Assembly: GCA_016708765.1 (NCBI GenBank)
Contig: JADJFD010000001.1
Coordinates: forward strand, 682,001-746,000
Direction: 5' to 3'
Origin: Chitinophagaceae bacterium
GTDB lineage: Bacteria > Bacteroidota > Bacteroidia > Chitinophagales > Chitinophagaceae
Length of the DNA: 64,000 nt
Below are positions 1 through 9,315 of this stretch, piece by piece; position 1 is the first letter of the stretch; each line of letters begins with the position of its first letter. The notes under the pieces are model-generated. The model did not search any database, was not told where the DNA came from, and was given only the letters and a program-made list of their open reading frames with translations. The translations under genes and the position numbers were made by a program.

Positions 1-1
1 T

Positions 2-1378
2 GTTTTACCAGCATTAGTTCTTTTCATATACCGCTACAAAGAAATTCCGACTATACACAAGGAAGAAAGTACTTCTTCTAGAGAATTTTGGATGTTTATT
101 GGTTCTTTGGTTTTCTTTTTATCTGCATTGGTTATTATTGGTAAAACTTCTATTCCTGTTGTTAATAAAATTTTGGGAACAAAGATTGCTCCTCCAGAAA
201 AGGCAGAATTTTCCTATAACCAGATAATGGTTTTTATTGCCATCATTATTGCAGTGCTTACTGCTGTTACACAGTATTTGAAATATAAAAGCACAGGCAC
301 CAAAGTTTTTCTGAAAAAAATATTAATTCCGTTTGTTATAGCGGCTATCATAGCTACTCTGGTTCTTGTAGTTGGTAAAGTAAATTACGAAAAAGAAACT
401 TTTGGATTTATGGTTGCCATCTGGATGGCTGTTGCCTGCAGCATTTTTACAATTGTTGCCAATGCATCATATATCTGGCTTGGATTAAAAGGTAAACTTA
501 AACTTTCCGGCGGTTCAATTTCCCATGTTGGTTTTGGTATGGTTCTTTTAGGTATACTCATTTCCTCTTCAAACAAAGAAGTTTTATCTAATAATATTGG
601 AGGTATTCCTGCCCCATTAGATAAGAATGAAGACCCGAGAGAAAACCTTACACTTGTAAAAGGCTTGACCGTGGATATGGGGAAATATTCCTTGACTTAT
701 GAAGGCGATTCATCACACCCAAAAAAGCAACTGTCCTATTATAAAGTTCATTTTAAAAGTAAAGATGGAAAAGAAGAGTTTGTTTTAACTCCAAATTCAT
801 TTGTAAATTATAAGGGCAATGAAGGTCTAATGTCGAATCCCGATTCAAGACATTATTGGAACCATGATGTGTTTACATATATAACATCTATTTCCAACCC
901 CGATAAGTCAAAAGACACAACCACATTCCGGCCTAAAGATTTAAAACCCGGCGACACTTTGTTCTATTCAAGTGGTTTTATTATTTATGAGAATTTGAAC
1001 AAAAAAGAAGATTTACCAGTTGATCTTTTTGGAAAAGATGGTAGCCTTTATGAAGCTAATCTGAAAGTTCACTCCAAAACAGGTTCCCTGTATTCAATTG
1101 CTCCAAAATTGGCTATAGCCAAAGGCAATGAGATGTCCTTACCTGATACAGTGCTTGCTGAAAGCATAGTGCTTCAGTTACAAAAAGTAACCCCAGATAA
1201 AAGCATCACTATAGGTATCAAGGAATCCAATGCTGTAATGGATTACATAACACTTAAGGCTTACAAGTTCCCTTATATTCGGCTGCTGTGGTTCGGAGTA
1301 GTAATTACTGCTATTGGTATTATCATCAGCATGGTCAGGAGAATCCGCTTAAACCGGGAAAACGTATCTCAGTCATAA
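2..1378 (+). CDS. ccmF: Cytochrome c biogenesis heme lyase CcmF/CcsA-type, C-terminal part (5' end outside window)
   Basis: The frame is open from base 2 and reads through the first ATG at 92, so this is the 3' part of a gene that starts before the window. The visible part has hydrophobic segments just after that ATG, three more within the next ~150 residues, and one at the C-terminus, with a ~230-residue extracytoplasmic region before the last. This fits the C-terminal half of Bacteroidota CcmF proteins, which attach heme to apocytochrome c at the membrane. The WWD heme-handling motif would lie upstream and cannot be checked. The ATG at 92 is not the true start. The family call rests on overall resemblance. 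Confidence 0.82.
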   Translation, partial: VLPALVLFIYRYKEIPTIHKEESTSSREFWMFIGSLVFFLSALVIIGKTSIPVVNKILGTKIAPPEKAEFSYNQIMVFIAIIIAVLTAVTQYLKYKSTGTKVFLKKILIPFVIAAIIATLVLVVGKVNYEKETFGFMVAIWMAVACSIFTIVANASYIWLGLKGKLKLSGGSISHVGFGMVLLGILISSSNKEVLSNNIGGIPAPLDKNEDPRENLTLVKGLTVDMGKYSLTYEGDSSHPKKQLSYYKVHFKSKDGKEEFVLTPNSFVNYKGNEGLMSNPDSRHYWNHDVFTYITSISNPDKSKDTTTFRPKDLKPGDTLFYSSGFIIYENLNKKEDLPVDLFGKDGSLYEANLKVHSKTGSLYSIAPKLAIAKGNEMSLPDTVLAESIVLQLQKVTPDKSITIGIKESNAVMDYITLKAYKFPYIRLLWFGVVITAIGIIISMVRRIRLNRENVSQS

Positions 1379-1462
1379 ATTTAGCTTTTCTAAAACAACA
1401 TCCACAGTAGTTTTGCAGTCAGGTATATAAAATACCGAAACCGTGATATAATTTTACCATTA

Positions 1463-2158
1463 ATGCTCCGGCTAAAAAAATATTGTAAACTTTTTGTCTT
1501 ACTGTTTATGTCAGGTGGTAGTCTCTTTGCGCAAGTTGATTTACCAGAACCAATTATAGACTCGAACTATTATGCATTGGAACTAATGAAAGAACAGCGA
1601 AAAAAATGGGGCCCGAATGATACCATCTTTTTGCCTGCGGTTCTTTATCAGAATGAGATAGTAAATTATAAAGAAATGGAAATGGCTTGGGTTTCAAATA
1701 TGTCACCCGACAAATTAGCCAAATTCATAGAAGAATGGACAAGGCTTCGCAACGCTGTTTTCGTTACATATCCTTATGCAAGAGTTGCAGGTGCTACAAT
1801 AAATGACATTAACAAAAAACTTGAAGGAGTAAGTGGCAAAAGGGAAAGAAAGAATGAAATCAAAAGCAGAGAAAAGGAACTAAAAAAGCAGTTCACGGAT
1901 CCACTTTCTAACTTATCAGTTTATCAGGGAAAGATATTAATGAAACTAATTAACCGCCAGACGGGGAATAACTGTTATGAAATTATAAAAGAATACAAAG
2001 GCGGATTAAATGCTAGGCTTTATCAAACAGTTGCATGGTTTGTGGGTGGCAACTTGAAGCAAGAATGGGATATGAAAGAAAACCTAATGGATCGACAAAT
2101 TGAAAACATCGTTAAAGAAATTGACGGAAGCTGGTATGGAAACCCTTACCGCTACTAA
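1463..2158 (+). CDS. DUF4294 domain-containing secreted protein
   Basis: A 231-residue protein with a signal peptide (about residues 1-23, ending SLFAQ). The mature part is hydrophilic and helical. It resembles the Bacteroidota family DUF4294: a VFVTYPYARVAG segment near residue 110, a charged KRERK stretch, and the conserved KLINRQTGNNCYEIIKEYKGG region near residues 165-185. The function of the family is unknown to me. It stands 84 bp after ccmF and 51 bp before bshB1 on the same strand, so it may share a transcript with bshB1. Confidence 0.8.
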   Translation: MLRLKKYCKLFVLLFMSGGSLFAQVDLPEPIIDSNYYALELMKEQRKKWGPNDTIFLPAVLYQNEIVNYKEMEMAWVSNMSPDKLAKFIEEWTRLRNAVFVTYPYARVAGATINDINKKLEGVSGKRERKNEIKSREKELKKQFTDPLSNLSVYQGKILMKLINRQTGNNCYEIIKEYKGGLNARLYQTVAWFVGGNLKQEWDMKENLMDRQIENIVKEIDGSWYGNPYRY

Positions 2159-2209
2159 ATCTTACTCTTTATTTTTTCCTTTATACTTTTGAATTTCTAA
2201 ACACTCAAT

Positions 2210-2947
2210 ATGAAATTAGATATACTTGCCATTGGCGTTCATCCGGATGATGTAGAATTAGGATGTTCTGGAACTATCATCAACGAAATAAAAAACGGAA
2301 AGAAAGTTGGAATAGTTGACATGACACAAGGCGAACTAGGAACAAGAGGCACTATAGAAACCAGATACGAAGAAGCTACAAATGCTTCTATGATAATGGG
2401 TGTACATATTAGAGAAAATTTAAAGATGAGAGATGGTTTTTTTGAAAATGATGAAGCCAACAAATTAAAACTGATTTCAGCCATTCGGAAATACCAACCT
2501 AATATTGTTATTGGCAATGTGTTACATGACAGACATCCAGATCATGGCCGTGCCGGAAAAATGATTGCTGATTGTTGTTTTCTTGCTGGACTTGCAAAAA
2601 TTGAAACAAGAGATGAAAACGGAAAGGAGCAGTTAAGATGGCAACCATCGTATGTTTTACATTATATACAAGATTGGTATCATGAACCAGATTTACTCAT
2701 AGATATAAGCGATGTATTTGAACAAAGAATGAAAGCGATTGAGGCTTATTCCACACAGTTCCATAGTATAGAAAATACATCTGATGAACCGCAAACATAT
2801 ATTTCTACTCCTGACTTTTTAGACAGTGTAATAGCAAGAGCCAGAATGCTAGGCAAACGAATTGGTGTAAAATATGCAGAAGGATTTATCAGTGAAAAAA
2901 AGATTGGTATTAAAACATTGAATGCATTGATTCAGAATGAAACTTAA
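2210..2947 (+). CDS. bshB1: Bacillithiol biosynthesis deacetylase BshB1 (PIG-L family)
   Basis: A 245-residue cytosolic zinc deacetylase of the PIG-L/LmbE fold. It removes the acetyl group from GlcNAc-malate, the second step of bacillithiol synthesis. The N-terminal metal motif HPDD is at residues 11-14, followed by TQGELGTRGT typical of BshB1, and a later HDRHPDHGRAG motif supplies further metal ligands. Length is normal. bshC (43360-44961) and a BstA/YfiT-like transferase (13869-14414) are elsewhere in the window, which supports a bacillithiol-producing host. bshA is not in the window. Confidence 0.95.
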   Translation: MKLDILAIGVHPDDVELGCSGTIINEIKNGKKVGIVDMTQGELGTRGTIETRYEEATNASMIMGVHIRENLKMRDGFFENDEANKLKLISAIRKYQPNIVIGNVLHDRHPDHGRAGKMIADCCFLAGLAKIETRDENGKEQLRWQPSYVLHYIQDWYHEPDLLIDISDVFEQRMKAIEAYSTQFHSIENTSDEPQTYISTPDFLDSVIARARMLGKRIGVKYAEGFISEKKIGIKTLNALIQNET

Positions 2948-3051
2948 ACAAGCGTTAGTTGACTTAAATCATATAAATGATGCCCATTTCAGCTTAGTTT
3001 TCCACATTAAACTGTATATATTTTTTAAGATATTTTCTAAGTGATATAAAC

Positions 3052-3059
3052 TATCTTTG
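3052..3059 (+). promoter_or_regulatory. Bacteroidota-type -7 promoter element (TATCTTTG) for the desaturase
   Basis: TATCTTTG matches the TAnnTTTG -7 consensus of Bacteroidota sigma-ABfr promoters. It lies 20 bp before the desaturase start codon at 3080. No clear -33 TTTG is seen at the expected spacing, so this is a partial match. Confidence 0.5.
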
Positions 3060-3079
3060 CACATCTGAAATTAGTTAAT

Positions 3080-4147
3080 ATGTCAAGTCCAAAATTCTCA
3101 AATACCTCACAATCATTCCATACGGAATTAAAAAAAAGAATCAGCGAATATTTCAAGCAAGCAGGTAAAGCTTCTACCGGAAGTTTTGCGTTGTATTTTA
3201 AAGCAATTATTCTGATTATTAGTTTTCTTTTCGTATACACTCACCTTGTATTTTATACACCAACAACTTGGTTAGCTATTGTTGAATGTGTTATACTTGG
3301 TGGTTTAACAGCTGCCATTGGTTTTAACATTATGCATGATGGCTTGCACGGAAGCTTTAGCCAGAAGAAATGGGTTAATGAAATGGCAGGTCTTACATTA
3401 AATTTTTTAGGTGCTAACAATTTTATGTGGCGCAATAAACATAATATCATTCATCACACTTATACAAACATTGAAGGCATTGATGATGATATTGAAGCAA
3501 AACCTTTACTACGTCTTTGCGAAACACAGAAACATTATAAAATACATCGTTTCCAGCATTGGTACTTCTGGGCTGCATATTCATTGTTATATATATGGTG
3601 GGTACTTTTTACTGATTATAAAAAATATTTCTTGGGAAGAATAGGTCCTACTCCAATTAAGAAAATGAGTTTCGCAGATCATGTTTCATTTTGGGGATTT
3701 AAACTACTGCATGCTTTTATTTTCTTTGCAATACCAATTTACACTTTAGGTTTTTCTACTTGGCTAATCGGATTTCTAATTTATGGTATGTTTACCGGCT
3801 TTGTTCTAAGTATTGTATTCCAGTTGGCTCACACTGTTGAAGAAACAAATTTCCCTCAGGCAAGTGTCGAAACAGGTAAAATGGAAGACGAATGGGCAGT
3901 ACATCAGTTGAAAACGACAGCAAATTTTGCAACCAATAACAGAGTAATATCCTGGTTAGTGGGTGGTTTAAACTTTCAGGTAGAACATCATCTTTTCCCA
4001 AGAATATCACATGTACACTACCCTGAAATAAGTAAAATAATCAAAAATGCTTGTCAAGAATTTGGTGTTCCATATATCGAATATCCAAAAATGAGAATGG
4101 CTGTAGCATCGCATATCACTCATCTTAAATCACTGAGTAGAAAATAA
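3080..4147 (+). CDS. Membrane fatty acid (acyl-CoA/acyl-lipid) desaturase
   Basis: A 355-residue integral membrane di-iron desaturase. The three histidine boxes are intact: HDGLH (86-90), HNIIHH (121-126) and QVEHH (300-304). A Q at the start of the third box is typical of front-end desaturases (delta-5/delta-6 type, often annotated linoleoyl-CoA desaturase), but regioselectivity cannot be read from sequence. There is no cytochrome b5 domain, so electrons must come from a separate donor. Hydrophobic segments lie near residues 40-85 and 205-250. It is a single gene with its own -7 box and a terminator at 4165-4192. Confidence 0.92.
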   Translation: MSSPKFSNTSQSFHTELKKRISEYFKQAGKASTGSFALYFKAIILIISFLFVYTHLVFYTPTTWLAIVECVILGGLTAAIGFNIMHDGLHGSFSQKKWVNEMAGLTLNFLGANNFMWRNKHNIIHHTYTNIEGIDDDIEAKPLLRLCETQKHYKIHRFQHWYFWAAYSLLYIWWVLFTDYKKYFLGRIGPTPIKKMSFADHVSFWGFKLLHAFIFFAIPIYTLGFSTWLIGFLIYGMFTGFVLSIVFQLAHTVEETNFPQASVETGKMEDEWAVHQLKTTANFATNNRVISWLVGGLNFQVEHHLFPRISHVHYPEISKIIKNACQEFGVPYIEYPKMRMAVASHITHLKSLSRK

Positions 4148-4164
4148 ATAACTTCTATATAAAG

Positions 4165-4192
4165 AAGAGCTGCCTTGAGTAGCTCTTTTTTT
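4165..4192 (+). terminator. Rho-independent terminator after the desaturase
   Basis: A 7-bp perfect stem (AAGAGCT/AGCTCTT) with a 9-base loop is followed by a T run, 17 bp after the desaturase stop codon. Confidence 0.85.
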
Positions 4193-4235
4193 ATGAAAAC
4201 TATTTTGATACCCTGCTGACTGAACAGCTTATTAT

Positions 4236-4265
4236 TTTGTAACGAATAGAAAGACGCTAAATTTG
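4236..4265 (+). promoter_or_regulatory. Bacteroidota promoter (TTTG-N18-TAAATTTG) for the arginase/radical SAM operon
   Basis: TTTG at 4236-4239 and TAAATTTG at 4258-4265 are separated by 18 bp, close to the TTTG-N19-TAnnTTTG consensus. The start codon of the arginase-family gene follows 20 bp later. This is the clearest two-part promoter noticed in the window. Confidence 0.7.
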
Positions 4266-4285
4266 CAACGTTTTAATTAAGTGCT

Positions 4286-5332
4286 ATGACAGATCTCCGT
4301 AAACATGATCCCAATAAAGTAAGCAATCCAGATAATAATATTTTTGGCTTACCGACCAATGAAGAAGATTCAAGACTCATTATTGTTCCAGTACCCTGGG
4401 AAGTTACAGTTAGCTATGGTGCTGGCACTGCCAGAGCACCAGAGGCAATTTTAAAAGCAAGCTTACAAGTAGATTTGTTTGATCCCGACATGCCAGAGGC
4501 ATGGAAGCAGGGTTTCTATATGAGACCATCTGATAAGAAAATATTAATGAAAAGCGACTTTCTACGAAAGGAAGCCGAACTGTATATTGACTACATTTCC
4601 AGGGGCGATGAAGTGGCTGCAAATCAGTTTATGTGCAAAGCCCTAAAAGAAGTAAATGAAGGTGGAGAGTATCTTAACAACTGGGTTTACGAACAAACAA
4701 AAGCATTACTGGAAAAAGAGAAACTAGTTGGTTTATTAGGTGGCGATCATAGTTCTCCTTTAGGTTATTTAAAAGCAATTGCTGAAAAGCATGGAGATTT
4801 TGGCCTATTACAAATTGATGCACATTGCGATTTAAGAATTGCTTACGAAGGTTTCAATTATTCCCATGCAAGCATTATGTATAATGCCCTCACTGAAATT
4901 CCTGAATTACAAAGATTGGTTCAGGTAGGTATCAGAGACTTTGGCAGTGATGAGTGGGAATATGTTAAGAACAGTAATTTCCGTGTAATTACTTATTTTG
5001 ATAAAGAAATAAGAACCCGCCAGTTTGAAGGACAAACCTGGAAATATATTGCTGATGAAATCATTAGCAAACTGCCAGAAAAAGTATTTATCAGTTTTGA
5101 TATTGATGGTCTTGATCGAAAACTTTGCCCTTTTACCGGCACTCCAGTTCCCGGTGGTTTCGAATTAGACCAAGTATTTTATCTGTTTACCAAGTTGCTT
5201 GAAAGTGGCAAAAAAATTGTAGGCTTTGACCTGAATGAAGTTGGAATTGGTGGAGATACCGATTGGGATGCTAATGTTGGAGCAAGAGCATTGTATAAAC
5301 TTTGTAATTTATTGGCAACAAGTAATAGCTGA
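4286..5332 (+). CDS. Arginase/agmatinase/formiminoglutamase-family ureohydrolase
   Basis: A 348-residue enzyme of the Mn-dependent ureohydrolase family, which hydrolyses guanidino or formimino groups. All six expected metal ligands are visible: H155 in GGDHS, D178/H180/D182 in DAHCD, and D272/D274 in SFDIDGLD. The later TGTPVPGG motif also fits. The N-terminal ~90 residues are longer than in minimal agmatinases. The substrate (arginine, agmatine, formiminoglutamate or other) cannot be fixed. It is first gene of a tight operon: the next start codon is one base after its stop. A role linked to the radical SAM protein and exporters downstream is inference. Confidence 0.88.
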   Translation: MTDLRKHDPNKVSNPDNNIFGLPTNEEDSRLIIVPVPWEVTVSYGAGTARAPEAILKASLQVDLFDPDMPEAWKQGFYMRPSDKKILMKSDFLRKEAELYIDYISRGDEVAANQFMCKALKEVNEGGEYLNNWVYEQTKALLEKEKLVGLLGGDHSSPLGYLKAIAEKHGDFGLLQIDAHCDLRIAYEGFNYSHASIMYNALTEIPELQRLVQVGIRDFGSDEWEYVKNSNFRVITYFDKEIRTRQFEGQTWKYIADEIISKLPEKVFISFDIDGLDRKLCPFTGTPVPGGFELDQVFYLFTKLLESGKKIVGFDLNEVGIGGDTDWDANVGARALYKLCNLLATSNS

Positions 5333-5333
5333 T

Positions 5334-5876
5334 ATGAAAGAGTGCAAGATTAGTTTAAAAAACGAAAAACTTATAACGTACAACAGTCTGAGCAAACTTA
5401 TCATTTTTATATTCTTTGTTTTATTTTGCTACCTCGCCATTTTTTCTGAGTTAAGGCATATAAGAATTAAAAGCATCGGAACAATTATTCTATTGTCTAT
5501 TTGCTTTGGTTTACAATTCTATTTTAGAAGTTCGAAATATAGTTTTAGTCATCGCCCATTCTTTTTTATTATCATACTGGCATGGATAAATATAGAATAC
5601 TATTGGATGGCCGGCATTACTTTATTGTTCGATATATTTTCTAAAATTACTACCCGTAACTTGGAAGTTGCTTTTACAAAAAATGACATTCAATACCCTT
5701 CTTTTCCTATTAAGAAAATAAAATGGGATGAGGTAGCCCAAGTAATTCTTAAAGACGGTTTATTGACCATTGATTTCAAATCAAATAAACTTATTCAACA
5801 AACAATTGATGAAATTAAAACTCCTGTTGATGAAAAAGAATTTAACGACTTTTGCAGGCAACAATTAAATAAATGA
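5334..5876 (+). CDS. Hypothetical small membrane protein
   Basis: An unrecognised 180-residue protein. The frame is open further upstream, but the start at 5334 is preferred because the earlier part overlaps the arginase-family gene. Three to four hydrophobic segments lie at about residues 20-35, 48-62, 75-90 and 92-110, followed by a soluble C-terminal ~65 residues with beta character (LEVAFTKNDIQYP..., VILKDGLLTIDF). The layout resembles small membrane proteins with a cytoplasmic PH-like domain, but that is a guess. Its stop overlaps the next start (ATGA), so it is translationally coupled to the radical SAM gene. Confidence 0.7.
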   Translation: MKECKISLKNEKLITYNSLSKLIIFIFFVLFCYLAIFSELRHIRIKSIGTIILLSICFGLQFYFRSSKYSFSHRPFFFIIILAWINIEYYWMAGITLLFDIFSKITTRNLEVAFTKNDIQYPSFPIKKIKWDEVAQVILKDGLLTIDFKSNKLIQQTIDEIKTPVDEKEFNDFCRQQLNK

Positions 5877-7174
5877 GTTTACAGCAATCTCCATACATAC
5901 TTTATTCCGACGGAAAAGGGAATATTTTTGAAGATACTTCTCTATATGTAACAGGCCGCAGTGGTTGGGATGCTGTTGATATTCCACAAGAAGATTGGAT
6001 TGAATTACCTGTTGGCGGTTCTTTGTATGAATTACCAGGTAGAAAGGGTATTGGGATTGATGTAGAAACCGGGGAAATGAGGTTATGTGAAAAAGGGTTA
6101 GCCGTTGCTGCATTTGTACCTCCTGCTTATTCTGGCTTTTATATGGCTGCATTTGAAACTACGCCTGATGCACCTATACTACCTTTATTCTGTTATTCTG
6201 CTGCAGGATGGCTTGATGAAAAAATTTATGTGCCAGCAGTAAGAATTGAACAAGATATAAGGCAGGATTCCGAAGGATATGATAAAGAAAAAGTAGACGC
6301 CGGTGTAAAGGGCTTGCTTTCTCATTATCCTCATAATCGCTTAGTAAGTCACCTTGCAAATAACTGTGCATTAACTTATCAATGTCCTGCCGCAAGAAAT
6401 TTTGCATTAGGTAGATGGGAATGCCCGATTCCGGTATCACCAGCTTGCAATGCCAACTGTGTTGGATGCATTTCCTTACAACCAGATGAAGAAACTATAG
6501 TTTCACCACAAGACAGATTAGGATTTAAACCTACGGTAGAAGAGATAGTAGAATTTACTGTACCGCATCTTGAATCTGCTCCTTATCCCATTGTAAGTTT
6601 TGGACAGGGATGCGAAGGCGAACCATTATTGATGTGGGAAACAATGCGGGATGCAATTATCGAAATAAGAAAACACACATCGAAAGGAAGCATCAACATC
6701 AATACAAATGGCTCCATGCCAAAAGCAGTAAAAGCTTTATGCGAAGCCGGATTGGATTCAATAAGAGTAAGTACCAATTCAATAAGAAAAGAAATTTATA
6801 CCCCATATTATCGACCAAACAATTATCAATTTGAGGACATTGTTGAAAGTTTGAAAATTGTCAATAGCTTCGGCGGCTGGACGTCTATCAACTTTTTTGT
6901 TTTCCCTGGAATGACAGATTCAATTGCTGAATATGAAGCATTAAGAAAATTCATTCAGGAAACAGGATTGAAGATGATACAATGGCGGAGTTTCAATATT
7001 GACCCAGATTGGTATTTAGGAAAAATAGGTGTAACAGATACCGGAGAATGTCTGGGAGTAAAACAATTGCAAGAATTAATAAGAGAAGAATTTCCTGATT
7101 TAAAATACGGCTATTTCAATCCTCCAATAGAACGCATAAACGGAAAATTTGAAATGGACTTTGCGCATCATTAA
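5873..7174 (+). CDS. Radical SAM protein with N-terminal extension
   Basis: A 433-residue protein. The [4Fe-4S]/SAM motif CNANCVGC (C192, C196, C199) sits unusually far into the protein. The following barrel contains GQGCEGEP and SININTNGSMP, typical of the SAM-binding strands. The first ~185 residues are a separate region with extra cysteines at 165, 171 and 184 just before the SAM motif, which might bind another cluster. The reaction is unknown. It overlaps the upstream gene by 4 bases and lies 15 bp before a DMT exporter, in an operon with an arginase-family enzyme and two transporters. Small-molecule synthesis with export is one reading, but unproven. Confidence 0.88.
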   Translation: MSLQQSPYILYSDGKGNIFEDTSLYVTGRSGWDAVDIPQEDWIELPVGGSLYELPGRKGIGIDVETGEMRLCEKGLAVAAFVPPAYSGFYMAAFETTPDAPILPLFCYSAAGWLDEKIYVPAVRIEQDIRQDSEGYDKEKVDAGVKGLLSHYPHNRLVSHLANNCALTYQCPAARNFALGRWECPIPVSPACNANCVGCISLQPDEETIVSPQDRLGFKPTVEEIVEFTVPHLESAPYPIVSFGQGCEGEPLLMWETMRDAIIEIRKHTSKGSININTNGSMPKAVKALCEAGLDSIRVSTNSIRKEIYTPYYRPNNYQFEDIVESLKIVNSFGGWTSINFFVFPGMTDSIAEYEALRKFIQETGLKMIQWRSFNIDPDWYLGKIGVTDTGECLGVKQLQELIREEFPDLKYGYFNPPIERINGKFEMDFAHH

Positions 7175-7189
7175 TAACATCTCCGGTAG

Positions 7190-8125
7190 ATGAATGAAAA
7201 ATTCTCACAAAACAAAATATTGGTTGGTGCCACACTGGCCATATTGGCTACATTGATATGGTCCGGAAATTTCATAATTGCAAGAGGCTCTAAAAACGAC
7301 ATCCCTCCCATTACATTAGCTTTTTATCGCTGGCTTAGTGCCACAATTATTCTACTACCTTTTACCTGGCATTTATTTATCAAAGAGATTTTAATGCTGA
7401 AAAAACATTTCTGGTATTTTCTATTAACAGCAGCTTCCGGGATTACATTATTTAACACATTCGTTTATATTGCTGGTCATACAACAGAAGCTATCAACAT
7501 GGCCTTATTGGGCACTACCACCTCACCTATTATGTCGGTAATTCTCGCCAGAATATTTTTAAAAGAACCTGTACCATTAACAAGAGTAATTGGAATGTTG
7601 ATCTGTATAGCTGGAATTTTATTATTGCTAAGCAAGGGAAGTATAGACATTCTCTTATCATTTTCCTTTACAGAAGGAGATTGGTGGATGCTTGCTGCAG
7701 CTCTAACATTTGCTATATACAATGTTTGTGTAAGAAAGAAGCCATCAGCAATGAGCTCAAGAAATTTTCTATTCACCATTTTCTTAATTGGAACAGCACT
7801 TCTTCTTCCTTTCTATATATATGAATTAAAAACGAAAGGTGGTTTTGAAATTAACACTCAAAACATCGGTGCTATTTTCTATCTCGGCCTTGGCGCATCC
7901 GTAATTTGTTTTCTTCTATGGAATAAATCAATTGCATACTTAGGTGCTGGCAGGGCTTCTTTATTTGGCAACTTGATTCCTGTTTTCAGCACTATCGAAG
8001 CTGTATTGTTCTTAAACGAAAAAGTATCCTTGATTCATTTATATAGTTTCATTTTAGTAATTGCGGGTTTGATAATAGCCAACCTTCAAATAAAGTCATT
8101 TATTCAGGTTTTAAATAAGAAATAG
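7190..8125 (+). CDS. DMT-superfamily (EamA) transporter
   Basis: A 311-residue membrane protein with about ten hydrophobic segments arranged as two EamA repeats. The first repeat carries the typical WSGNFIIARG and AFYRW segments, and the second ends in the LFGNLIPVFSTI...LNEKV region. Members export amino acids, nucleosides or other small metabolites. Substrate is unknown. Its TAG stop shares its last base with the GTG start of the next gene, so the two transporters are coupled. Confidence 0.88.
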   Translation: MNEKFSQNKILVGATLAILATLIWSGNFIIARGSKNDIPPITLAFYRWLSATIILLPFTWHLFIKEILMLKKHFWYFLLTAASGITLFNTFVYIAGHTTEAINMALLGTTTSPIMSVILARIFLKEPVPLTRVIGMLICIAGILLLLSKGSIDILLSFSFTEGDWWMLAAALTFAIYNVCVRKKPSAMSSRNFLFTIFLIGTALLLPFYIYELKTKGGFEINTQNIGAIFYLGLGASVICFLLWNKSIAYLGAGRASLFGNLIPVFSTIEAVLFLNEKVSLIHLYSFILVIAGLIIANLQIKSFIQVLNKK

Positions 8126-9309
8126 TGTCAGCATTGGTACCTAAAAAGATATTGCCTGTAATTGTATTGGCTCAATTTGCTGGCACATCTCTTTGGTTTG
8201 TGGGAAATGCAGTATTACCAGAGCTAAAGCAAACACTTGGGCTATCGCAATATGCCGTAAGCAATGTTACATCTGCTGTTATGCTGGGCTTTATTGCTGG
8301 CACTTTAATTTTTGCTTTTTTCTCATTGGCAGACAGATATTCTCCGGTTAAACTATTTTTCATATGTTCATTACTTGGAGCATTGTCAAACGCTGCTGTT
8401 GCATGGATTGCAACTGACGCAACCTCCCTCTTTTCATTACGTTTTATTACAGGATTTTTTATTGCTGGCATTTATCCTGTTGGGATGAAGATAGCAGCCG
8501 ACTGGTACGAAAAAGGTCTAGGAAAGGCCCTAGGATTTTTGCTCGGAGCTTTAATTCTCGGAACAGCTTTCCCACATTTATTAAAGAATAGAGATTTTGC
8601 ACTTCCTTGGAAATCCGTTTTATATTACATTTCCACCTTCGCTGTTATTGGAGGATTCCTGATGATTCTTTTTGTAGGTGATGGACCTTACAGGAAAAAA
8701 ACCGGCGGCTTCCATTGGAATGCCTTTGGAAAAATATTTTCCTCAAAAAAATGGAGACAATCAGCCTACGGATATTTTGGTCATATGTGGGAATTATATA
8801 CTTTCTGGGGATTCTTACCAGTAATACTTGCATTATATGCAACAAAAAATAACATTGATTTAAATATCCCGCTGCTTTGCTTTCTTATAATCGGTATTGG
8901 AAGTATTAGTTCTGTAATGGGCGGATTTCTTTCAAAATATTGGGGAAGTGCAAAAGTGGCAATGACTGCTTTATTTATTTCAGGCTTGTGTTGTTTTCTT
9001 TCACCTTTCATCTACTATCTTCCGTTGCCAGTTTTTCTTTCAATTCTTTTCATTTGGGGGTTTACAGTTAGTCCGGATTCACCGCAATTTTCAACATTAG
9101 TAACACAATATGCGCCAGATGGTTTAAAAGGAACAGCACTGACCATATATAATTCAATTGGATTTTTAATTTCCACAGTCAGCTTAATTGTAATTGACAG
9201 AATATTTTACTCAAATAGTTTTCTTGCAAAAGAGAATACTATGTTGGTTCTTGGATTTGGTGCAATCATTGGGTTAAACTTTATGAATCGATTAATAAAA
9301 TCACGGTAA
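8125..9309 (+). CDS. MFS transporter
   Basis: A 394-residue major facilitator with about twelve hydrophobic segments. The start is GTG, overlapping the stop of the DMT gene by one base. There is no closer ATG, and the N-terminus then begins about 10 residues before the first membrane helix, as expected. The loop after helix 2 reads SLADRYSPVKLF, a variant of the MFS DRxGRR motif. Substrate is unknown. It is last in the operon and converges with the next gene, leaving only 6 bp between stops. Confidence 0.85.
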   Translation: MSALVPKKILPVIVLAQFAGTSLWFVGNAVLPELKQTLGLSQYAVSNVTSAVMLGFIAGTLIFAFFSLADRYSPVKLFFICSLLGALSNAAVAWIATDATSLFSLRFITGFFIAGIYPVGMKIAADWYEKGLGKALGFLLGALILGTAFPHLLKNRDFALPWKSVLYYISTFAVIGGFLMILFVGDGPYRKKTGGFHWNAFGKIFSSKKWRQSAYGYFGHMWELYTFWGFLPVILALYATKNNIDLNIPLLCFLIIGIGSISSVMGGFLSKYWGSAKVAMTALFISGLCCFLSPFIYYLPLPVFLSILFIWGFTVSPDSPQFSTLVTQYAPDGLKGTALTIYNSIGFLISTVSLIVIDRIFYSNSFLAKENTMLVLGFGAIIGLNFMNRLIKSR

Positions 9310-9315
9310 AAATCA

